This document shows, one piece after another, positions 21,333 through 29,820 of a stretch of DNA of 29,820 nt. The number at the start of each line of letters is the position of its first letter. Position 1 is the first letter of the stretch. The stretch spans positions 1-29,820 of the forward strand of contig CAAHFI010244851.1 of NCBI GenBank assembly GCA_900893395.1, read 5' to 3'. The stretch is from Euglena gracilis. Its lineage: Eukaryota > Euglenozoa > Euglenophyceae > Euglenales > Euglenaceae. Made by a program: the position numbers and the translations under genes. Under the pieces are notes generated by a model that did no database searches, was not told where the DNA came from, and was given only the letters and a program-made list of their open reading frames with translations.

Positions 21333-24300
21333 CCTTTATCTAGTTGCGAAGGGTGCCGAGCAGACAGGCACAAATTTGCGGGCGGTGGGCGTGCGTAAAA
21401 CGCAGCGGTTACCGCCCGGGAGGCGCAAAATAGCACCGGAGTAACGGACGCCCCCAAAACGTCATTTTTCGGTCATTTTCGGCCGAAATCGGCGGCGCCG
21501 GACTCCAAAAACGAGCGGTCTGCCCCGGCTAGAGGTCGGCGATCCTTTATATCATAGTTGCGAAGGGTGCCGAGCAGACAGGCACAAATTTGCGGGCGGT
21601 GGGCGTGCGTAAAACGCAGCGGTTACCGCCCGGGAGGCGCAAAATAGCACCGGAGTAACGGACGCCCCAAAAACGTCATTTTTCGGTCATTTTCGGCCGA
21701 AATCGGCGGCGCCGGCACTCCAAAAACGAGCGGTCTGCCCCGGCTAGAGGTCGGCGATCCTTTATCTGATAGTTGCGAAGGGTGCCGAGCAGACAGGCAC
21801 AAATTTGCGGGCGGTGGGCGTGCGTAAAACGCAGCGGTTACCGCCCGGGAGGCGCAAAATAGCACCGGAGTAACGGACGCCCCAAAAACGTCATTTTTCG
21901 GTCATTTTCGGCCGAAATCGGCGGCGCCGGCACTCCAAAAACGAGCGGTCTGCCCCGGCTAGAGGTCGGCGATCCTTTATATCATAGTTGCGAAGGGTGC
22001 CGAGCAGACAGGCACAAATTTGCGGGCGGTGGGCGTGCGTAAAACGCAGCGGTTACCGCCCGGGAGGCGCAAAATAGCACCGGAGTAACGGACGCCCCAA
22101 AAACGTCATTTTTCGGTCATTTTCGGCCGAAATCGGCGGCGCCGGCACTCCAAAAACGAGCGGTCTGCCCCGGCTAGAGGTCGGCGATCCTTTATCATAG
22201 TTGCGAAGGGTGCCGAGCAGACAGGCACAAATTTGCGGGCGGTGGGCGTGCGTAAAACGCAGCGGTTACCGCCCGGGAGGCGCAAAATAGCACCGGAGTA
22301 ACGGACGCCCCAAAAACGTCATTTTTCGGTCATTTTCGGCCGAAATCGGCGGCGCCGGCACTCCAAAAACGAGCGGTCTGCCCCGGCTAGAGGTCGGCGA
22401 TCCTTTATCATAGTTGCGAAGGGTGCCGAGCAGACAGGCACAAATTTGCGGGCGGTGGGCGTGCGTAAAACGCAGCGGTTACCGCCCGGGAGGCGCAAAA
22501 TAGCACCGGAGTAACGGACGCCCCAAAAACGTCATTTTTCGGTCATTTTCGGCCGAAATCGGCGGCGCCGGCACTCCAAAAACGAGCGGTCTGCCCCGGC
22601 TAGAGGTCGGCGATCCTTTATCTGATAGTTGCGAAGGGTGCCGAGCAGACAGGCACAAATTTGCGGGCGGTGGGCGTGCGTAAAACGCAGCGGTTACCGC
22701 CCGGGAGGCGCAAAATAGCACCGGAGTAACGGACGCCCCAAAAACGTCATTTTTCGGTCATTTTCGGCCGAAATCGGCGGCGCCGGCACTCCAAAAACGA
22801 GCGGTCTGCCCCGGCTAGAGGTCGGCGATCCTTTATCATAGTTGCGAAGGGTGCCGAGCAGACAGGCACAAATTTGCGGGCGGTGGGCGTGCGTAAAACG
22901 CAGCGGTTACCGCCCGGGAGGCGCAAAATAGCACCGGAGTAACGGACGCCCCAAAACGTCATTTTTCGGTCATTTTCGGCCGAAATCGGCGGCGCCGGCA
23001 CTCCAAAAACGAGCGGTCTGCCCCGGCTAGAGGTCGGCGATCCTTTATATCATAGTTGCGAAGGGTGCCGAGCAGACAGGCACAAATTTGCGGGCGGTGG
23101 GCGTGCGTAAAACGCAGCGGTTACCGCCCGGGAGGCGCAAAATAGCACCGGAGTAACGGACGCCCCAAAAACGTCATTTTTCGGTCATTTTCGGCCGAAA
23201 TCGGCGGCGCCGGCACTCCAAAAACGAGCGGTCTGCCCCGGCTAGAGGTCGGCGATCCTTTATATCATAGTTGCGAAGGGTGCCGAGCAGACAGGCACAA
23301 ATTTGCGGGCGGTGGGCGTGCGTAAAACGCAGCGGTTACCGCCCGGGAGGCGCAAAATAGCACCGGAGTAACGGACGCCCCAAAAACGTCATTTTTCGGT
23401 CATTTTCGGCCGAAATCGGCGGCGCCGGCACTCCAAAAACGAGCGGTCTGCCCGGCTAGAGGTCGGCGATCCTTTATCTGATAGTTGCGAAGGGTGCCGA
23501 GCAGACAGGCACAAATTTGCGGGCGGTGGGCGTGCGTAAAACGCAGCGGTTACCGCCCGGGAGGCGCAAAATAGCACCGGAGTAACGGACGCCCAAAACG
23601 TCATTTTTCGGTCATTTTCGGCCGAAATCGGCGGCGCCGGCACTCCAAAAACGAGCGGTCTGCCCCGGCTAGAGGTCGGCGATCCTTTATATAGTTGCGA
23701 AGGGTGCCGAGCAGACAGGCACAAATTTGCGGGCGGGGGCGTGCGTAAAACGCAGCGGTTACCGCCCGGGAGGCGCAAAATAGCACCGGAGTAACGGACG
23801 CCCCAAAACGTCATTTTTCGGTCATTTTCGGCCGAAATCGGCGGCGCCGGCACTCCAAAAACGAGCGGTCTGCCCCGGCTAGAGGTCGGCGATCCTTTAT
23901 ATCATAGTTGCGAAGGGTGCCGAGCAGACAGGCACAAATTTGCGGCGGTGGGCGTGCGTAAAACGCAGCGGTTACCGCCCGGGAGGCGCAAAATAGCACC
24001 GGAGTAACGGACGCCCCCAAAAACGTCATTTTTCGGTCATTTTCGGCCGAAATCGGCGGCGCCGGCACTCCAAAAACGAGCGGTCTGCCCCGGCTAGAGG
24101 TCGGCGATCCTTTATATCATAGTTGCGAAGGGTGCCGAGCAGACAGGCACAAATTTGCGGGCGGTGGGCGTGCGTAAAACGCAGCGGTTACCGCCCGGGA
24201 GGCGCAAAATAGCACCGGAGTAACGGACGCCCCAAAAAACGTCATTTTTCGGTCATTTTCGGCCGAAATCGGCGCGCCGGCACTCCAAAAACGAGCGGTC

Positions 24301-24340
24301 TGCCCCGGCTAGAGGTCGGCGATCCTTTATGATAGTTGCG
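21333..24340. repeat. Right transition, monomers with zero to two small changes
   Basis: This stretch begins with a shortened site (TTTATCTAG near 21335). The next monomers are clean, apart from a C5A4 run instead of C4A5 near 21451 and a missing C near 21501. Junctions 101 to 107 span 1286 bases, exactly as the alleles predict. From about 22950 single-base losses appear in the C4A5 run (22953, 23594, 23807), in CCCCGG (23451) and in GGTGGG (about 23736). The palindromic allele recurs at 21761, 22617 and 23473, every fourth monomer. Confidence 0.85.
21761..23484 (+). repeat. Palindromic junction allele, right cluster (three copies)
   Basis: TTTATCTGATAG occurs at 21761-21772, 22617-22628 and 23473-23484, four monomers apart each time. 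Two more isolated copies lie at 25602-25613 and 29408-29419. With the left cluster, this allele brackets the homogenised core. Confidence 0.7.
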
Positions 24341-25149
24341 AAGGGTGCCGAGCAGGCAGGCACAAATTTGCGGGCGGTGGGCGTGCGTAAAACGCAGCGG
24401 TTACCGCCCGGAGGCGCAAAATAGCACCGAGTAACGGACCCCCAAAAACGTCATTTTTCGGTCATTTTCGGCCGAAATCGGCGGCCCGGCACTCCAAAAA
24501 CGAGCGGTCTGCCCGGCTAGAGGTCGGCGATCCTTTATATCATAGTTGCGAAGGGTGCCGAGCAGACAGGCACAAATTTGCGGGCGGTGGGCGTGCGTAA
24601 AACGCAGCGGTTACCGCCCGGGAGGCGCAAAATAGCACCGAGTAACGGACGCCCCAAAAACGTCATTTTTCGGTCATTTTCGGCCGAAATCGGCGGCGCC
24701 GGCACTCCAAAAACGAGCGGTCTGCCCCGGCTAGAGGTCGGCGATCCTTTATTCATAGTTGCGAAGGGTGCCGAGCAGACAGGCACAAATTTGCGGGCGG
24801 TGGGCGTGCGTAAAACGCAGCGGTTACCGCCCGGGAGGCGCAAAATAGCACCGGAGTAACGGACGCCCCCAAAAACGTCATTTTTCGGTCATTTTCGGCC
24901 GAAATGGCGGCGCCGGCACTCCAAAAACGAGCGGTCTGCCCCGGCTAGAGGTCGGCGATCCTTTATATCATAGTTGCGAAGGGTGCCGAGCAGACAGGCA
25001 CAAATTTGCGGGCGGTGGGCGTGCGTAAAACGCAGCGGTTACCGCCCGGGAGGCGCAAAATAGCACCGGAGTAACGGACGCCCCAAAAACGTCATTTTTC
25101 GGTCATTTTCGGCCGAAATCGGCGCCGCGCCTCCAAAAACGAGCGGTCT

Positions 25150-25180
25150 GCCCCGGCTAGAGTCGGTCGGCGATCCTTTA
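25150..25180 (+). repeat. Monomer with local GTCG duplication
   Basis: The canonical TAGAGGTCGGCGATCC appears here as TAGAGTCGGTCGGCGATCC. TCGG is doubled beside a lost G. It is one of the few clear insertions in the right edge. Confidence 0.75.
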
Positions 25181-25647
25181 TATCATAGTTGCGAAGGGTG
25201 CCGAGCAGACAGGCACAAATTTGCGGCGGTGGGCGTGCGTAAAACGCAGCGGTTACCGCCGGGAGGCGCAAAATAGCACCGGAGTAACGGACGCCCCAAA
25301 AACGTCATTTTTCGGTCATTTTCGGCCGAAATCGGCGGCCCGGCACTCCAAAAACGAGCGGTCTGCCCCGGCTAGAGGTCGGCGATCTTTTATTCATAGT
25401 TGCGAAGGGTGCCGAGCAGACAGGCACAAATTTGCGGGCGGTGGGCGTGCGTAAAACGCAGCGGTTACCGCCCGGGAGGCGCAAAATAGCACCGGAGTAA
25501 CGGACGCCCAAAAACGTCATTTTTCGGTCATTTTCGGCCGAAATCGGCGGCGCCGGCACTCCAAAAACGAGCGGTCTGCCCCGGCTAGAGGTCGGCGATC
25601 CTTTATCTGATAGTTGCGAAGGGTGCCGAGCAGACAGGCACAAATTT

Positions 25648-25675
25648 GCGGGCGGGCGGTGCGTGCGCGTAAAAC
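25648..25675 (+). repeat. Monomer with expanded GGGCGG/GTGCGC stretch
   Basis: The canonical GCGGGCGGTGGGCGTGCGTAAAA is here GCGGGCGGGCGGTGCGTGCGC and then GTAAAA. It shows extra copies of GGGC and GC units with loss of GG. It fits short-repeat slippage, real or introduced during base calling. Confidence 0.7.
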
Positions 25676-27006
25676 GCAGCGGTTACCGCCCGGGAGGCGC
25701 AAAATAGCACCGGAGTAACGGACGCCCCAAAAACGTCATTTTTCGGTCATTTTCGGCCGAAATCGGCGGCGCCGGCACTCCAAAAACGAGCGGTCTGCCC
25801 CGGCTAGAGGTCGGCGATCCTTTATTCATAGTTGCGAAGGTGCCGAGCAGACAGGCACAAATTTGCGGGCGGTGGGCGTGCGTAAAACGCAGCGGTTACC
25901 GCCCGGAGGCGCAAAATAGCACCGGAGTAACGGACGCCCAAAAACGTCATTTTTCGGTCATTTTCGGCCGAAATGGCGCCGGCACTCCAAAAACGAGCGG
26001 TCTGCCCCGGCTAGAGGTCGGCGATCCTTTATATCATAGTTGCGAAGGGTGCCGAGCAGACAGGCACAAATTTGCGGGCGGTGGCGTGCGTAAAACGCAG
26101 CGGTTACCGCCCGGGAGGCGCAAAATAGCACCGGAGTAACGGACGCCCAAAAACGTCATTTTTCGGTCATTTTCGGCCGAAATCGGCGGCGCCGGCACTC
26201 CAAAAACGAGCGGTCTGCCCGGCTAGAGGTCGGCGATCCTTTATCATAGTTGCGAAGGGTGCCGAGCAGACAGGCACAAATTTGCGGGCGGTGGGCGTGC
26301 GTAAAACGCAGCGGTTACCGCCCGGGAGGCGCAAAATACACCGGAGTAACGGACGCCCCAAAAACGTCATTTTTCGGTCATTTTCGGCCGAATCGGCGGC
26401 GCCGGCACTCCAAAAACGAGCGGTCTGCCCGGCTAGAGGTCGGCGATCCTTTAATCATAGTGTTGCGAAGGGTGCGAGCAGACAGGCACAAATTTGCGGG
26501 CGGTGGGCGTGCGTAAAACGCAGCGGTTACCGCCCGGGAGGCGCAAAATAGCACCGGAGTAACGGACGCCCCAAAACGTCATTTTTCGGTCATTTTCGGC
26601 CGAAATGGGCGCCGCACTCCAAAAACGAGCGGTCTGCCCCGGCTAGAGGTCGGCGATCCTTTTTCATAGTTGCGAAGGGTGCCGAGCAGACAGGCACAAA
26701 TTTGCGGGCGGTGGGCGTGCGTAAAACGCAGCGGTTACCGCCCGGGAGGCGCAAAATAGCACCGAGTAACGACGCCCCCAAAAACGTCATTTTTCGGTTT
26801 TTCGGCCGAAATCGGCGGCGCCGGCACCCAAAAACGAGCGGTCTGCCCGGCTAGAGGTCGGCGATCCTTTATCATAGTTGCGAAGGGTGCCGAGCAGACA
26901 GGCACAAATTTGCGGGCGGTGGGCGTGCGTAAAACGCAGCGGTTACCGCCCCGGGAGGCGCAAAATAGCACCGGAGTAACGGACGCCCCAAAAACGTCAT
27001 TTTTCG

Positions 27007-27052
27007 GTCTCATTTTCCGGCAAATTCGGAAATCGGCCGGCCGCCGGCACTC
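27007..27052 (+). repeat. Most scrambled stretch of the right edge
   Basis: Between the usual TTTTTCGG and GGCACTCC, this monomer carries extra bases. CATTTTCCGGCAAATTCGG replaces the usual CATTTTCGGCC, followed by GAAATCGGCCGGCCGCC. The order of the landmarks is kept, so it is the same monomer rather than an insertion of foreign DNA. This is the largest local departure from the consensus that I noticed. Confidence 0.75.
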
Positions 27053-29820
27053 CAAAACGAGCGGTCTGCCCGGCTAGAGGTCGGCGATCCTTTATATCAT
27101 AGTTGCGAAGGGTGCCGAGCAGCAGGCACAAATTTGTGGCGGTGGGCGTGCGTAAAACGCAGCGGTTACCGCCCGGAGGCGCAAAATAGCACCGGAGTAA
27201 CGGACGCCCCAAAAACGTCATTTTTCGGTCATTTTCGGCCGAAATCGGCGGCGCCGGCACTCCAAAAACGAGCGGTCTGCCCGGCTAGAGGTCGGCGATC
27301 CTTTATATCATAGTTGCGAAGGGTGCCGAAGACAGGCACAATTTGCGGGCGGTGGCGTGCGTAAAACGCAGCGGTTACCGCCCGGGAGGCGCAAAATAGC
27401 ACCGGAGTAACGGACGCCCCCAAAAACGTCATTTTCGGTCATTTTCGGCCGAAAATCGGCGCCGGCACTCCAAAAACGAGCGGTCTGCCCGGCTAGAGGT
27501 CGGCGATCCTTTATGATCGATAGTTGCGAAGGTGCCGAGCAGAGGCACAAATTTGCGGGCGGTGGGCGTGCGTAAAACGCAGCGGTTACCGCCGGGAGGC
27601 GCAAAATAGCACCGGAGTAACGGACGCCCAAAAACGTCATTTTTCGGTCATTTTCGGCCGAAATCGGCGGCGCCGGCACTCCAAAAAACGAGCGGTCTGC
27701 CCCGGCTAGAGGTCGGCGATCCTTTATATGATAGTTGCGAAGGGTGCCGAGCAGACAGGCACAAATTTGCGGGCGGTGGGCGTGCGTAAAACGCAGCGGT
27801 TACCGCCGCGGGAGGCGCAAAATAGCACCGGAGTACGGACGCCCCCAAAAACGTCATTTTTCGGTCATTTTCGGCCGAATCGGCGGCGCCGGCACTCCAA
27901 AAACGAGCGGTCTGCCCGGCTAGAGGTCGGCGATCCTTTATGATCATAGTTGCGAAGGGTGCCGAGCAGACAGGCACAAATTTGCGGGCGGTGGCGTGCG
28001 TAAAACGCAGCGGTTACCGCCCGGGAGCGCAAAATAGCACGGAGTAACGGACCCCAAAAACGTCATTTTCGGTCATTTCGGCCGAAATCGGCGGCGCCGG
28101 CGCTCCAAAAACGAGCGGTCTGCCCGGCTAGAGGTCGGCGATCCTTTATATCTCATAGTTGCGAAGGGTGCCGAGCAGACAGGCACAAATTTGCGGGCGG
28201 TGGGCGTGCGTAAAACGCAGCGGTTACCGCCGGGAGGCGCAAAATAGCACCGAGACGGACGCCCCAAAAACGGTCATTTTTCGGTCATTTTCGGCCGAAA
28301 TCGGCGCCGGGCGCCGCACTCCAAAACGAGCGGTCTGCCCCGGCTAGAGGCTCGGCGATCCTTTATATCATAGTTGCGAAGGGTGCCGAGCAGACAGGCA
28401 CAATTTGCGTGGGGCGTGGCGCGTGCGTAAAACGTCAGCGGTTACCGCCGGGAGGCGCAAAATAGCACCGGAGTACGGACGGCCCCAAAAACGTCATTTT
28501 TTCGGTCATTTTCGCCGAAATCGGGCGCCGGCACTCCAAAAACGAGCGGTCTGCCCCGGCTAGAGGTCGGCGATCCTTATATCATAGTTGCGAAGGTGCC
28601 GAGCAGACAGGCACATTTGCGGGCGGTGGGCGTGCGTAAACGCAGCGGTTACCGCCCGGGAGGCGCAAAATAGCACCGGAGTAACGGACGCCCAAAAACG
28701 TCATTTTTCGGATTTTCGGCCGAAATCGCGGCCCGGCACTCCAAAAACGAGCGGTCTGCCCGGCTAGAGGTCGGCGATCCTATATCATAGTTGCGAAGGG
28801 TGCCGAGCAGACAGGCACAAATTTGCGGGCGGTGGGGCGTGCGTAACGCAGCGGTACCGCCGGGAGGCGCAATAGCGGCACGAGTACACGGACGCCAAAA
28901 ACGTATTTTTCGGTCATTTTCGGCCGAAATCGGCGGCGCCGGCACTCCAAAAACGAGCGTCTGCCCCGGCTAGAGGTCGGCGATCCTTTATATCATATTT
29001 GCGAAGGGTGCCGAGCAGACAGGCACAAATTTGCGGGCGGTGGCGCGTGCGTAAAACGCAGCGGTTACCGCCCGGGAGGCGCAAAATAGCACCGGGAGTA
29101 ACGGACGCCCCAAAAACGTCATTTTCGGTCATTTTCGGCCGAAATCGCGGCGCCGCACTCCAAAAACGAGCGGTCTGCCCGGCTAGAGGTCGGCGATCCT
29201 TTATTCATAGTTGCGAAGGGTGCCGAGCAGACAGGCACAAATTTGCGGGCGGTGGGCGTGCGTAAAACGCAGCGTTACCGCCCGGGAGGCGCAAAATAGC
29301 AGGAGTAACGGCACGCCCCAAAAACGTCATTTTCGGTCATTTTCGGCCGAAATGCGGCGCCGGCACTCCCAAAAACGACGGTCTGCCCGGCTAGAGGTCG
29401 GCGATCCTTTATCTGATAGTTGCGAAGGGTGCCGAGCAGACAGGCACAAATTTGCGGGCGGTGGGCGTGCGTAAAACGCAGCGGTTACCGCCCGGGAGGC
29501 GCAAAATAGCACCGGAGTAACGGACGCCCAAAAACGTCATTTTCGGTCATTTCGGCCGAATCGGCGGCGCCGCTCCAAAAACGAGCGGTCTGCCCCGGCT
29601 AGAGGTCGGCGATCCTTTATATCATAGTTGCGAAGGTTGCCGGAGCAGACAGGCACAAATTTGCGGGCGCGTGGGCGTGCGTAAAACGCAGCGGTTACCG
29701 CCCGGGAGGCGCAAAATAGCCCGGAGTAACGGAACGCCCCAAAACGTCATTTTTCGGTCATTTTCGGCCGAAATCGGCGGCGCCGGCACTCCAAAAACGA
29801 GCGGTCTGCCGGCTAGAGGT

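Larger units (their letters stand above)
1..29820. repeat. Satellite DNA array, 213/215-bp monomer, about 139 head-to-tail copies
   Basis: The same unit recurs without interruption across the window, always in the same orientation. I counted 139 copies of the junction motif GATCCTTTAT or its variants, from 171 to 29621, giving a mean spacing of about 213 bp. Both ends lie inside the array, so its true length is at least 29.8 kb. Each canonical 213-bp monomer (71 codon lengths) has a stop in all six frames. On the plus strand, counted from the AATTTGCGGG start, TAA lies at 24, TAG at 59 and TAA at 70. On the minus strand, stops lie at the complements of TTA 37, TCA 90 and TCA 101. The array is therefore non-coding. 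The arrangement fits eukaryotic heterochromatic satellite DNA. The family is not one I recognise, and a rDNA-spacer subrepeat or a B-chromosome satellite remain possible. Confidence 0.97.
24341..29820. repeat. Right array edge, indel-rich degenerate monomers
   Basis: Most monomers carry several small insertions or deletions, increasing to the right. They concentrate in the C4A5 run, T5 and T4 runs, CCCCGG, GCGGGCGG and the junction site. Plain substitutions are few: A to G near 24355, G to T near 28987 and A to C near 29720. Mean unit length from 23894 to 29624 is 5730/27, about 212 bp, so deletions outnumber insertions. Orientation and order of the repeat never change. Some monomers have locally scrambled stretches, for example 27007-27052, 28402-28436 and 28851-28915. 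The pattern resembles unpolished long-read consensus more than point-mutation decay. Confidence 0.88.

Noticed and set aside
1-29820. CRISPR array
   Set aside because: The period is 213-215 bp and the whole unit is repeated. There are no short repeats separated by unique spacers.
1-29820. Tandem virus-like or transposon element
   Set aside because: The monomer holds no terminal repeats, target duplications, coding domains or primer-binding sites, and no interruption by another element is visible.
21333-29820. A second, distinct satellite subfamily at the right end
   Set aside because: Landmark order and nearly all bases match the core. Differences are private small indels that are mostly not shared between neighbouring monomers, so no diagnostic subfamily exists apart from junction-site alleles.

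Overview
The whole window is one head-to-tail satellite DNA array. A monomer of 213 or 215 bp runs in one orientation from base 1 to base 29820, in about 139 copies (139 junction motifs counted by eye). There is no unique flanking sequence, no transposon, no inversion, no RNA gene I can recognise and no credible protein-coding gene. Long arrays of this kind are typical of eukaryotic heterochromatin (centromeric, pericentromeric, subtelomeric or B/sex-chromosome satellite) and would be very unusual in bacteria or archaea. I do not recognise the family and cannot name the organism. The 215-bp monomer is 59% GC (127 of 215) and carries 27 CpG, about 1.4 times the number its base composition predicts.

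Layout: 1-2810 is a left edge with scattered small indels. 2811-4560 is clean apart from variants at one site. 4561-21332 is a nearly perfect core of about 79 monomers whose only visible variation is one two-state site, TTTATCATAG (213-bp monomer) against TTTATATCATAG (215-bp monomer). 21333-24340 is a right transition with zero to two small changes per monomer. 24341-29820 is a right edge with several small, mainly indel differences in most monomers.

From junction 20 (4219) to junction 100 (21333) the distance is 17114 bases. That equals 38 long, 41 short and one 212-bp monomer, minus a single missing A near 4560. The core therefore has no other net length change.

The points most worth a second look are: the mixed two-state site inside an otherwise monomorphic core; a stretch (9367-14500) where the order of long and short monomers repeats exactly with a period of 11 monomers (2357 bp), a possible higher-order repeat; a palindromic third allele of the same site seen only outside the core, on both sides; a run of short dyad symmetries in each monomer; and the indel-heavy decay of both ends. 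That decay looks more like low-coverage long-read consensus at contig ends than old evolutionary divergence. I found no gene system to interpret. All counts and comparisons were made by hand.
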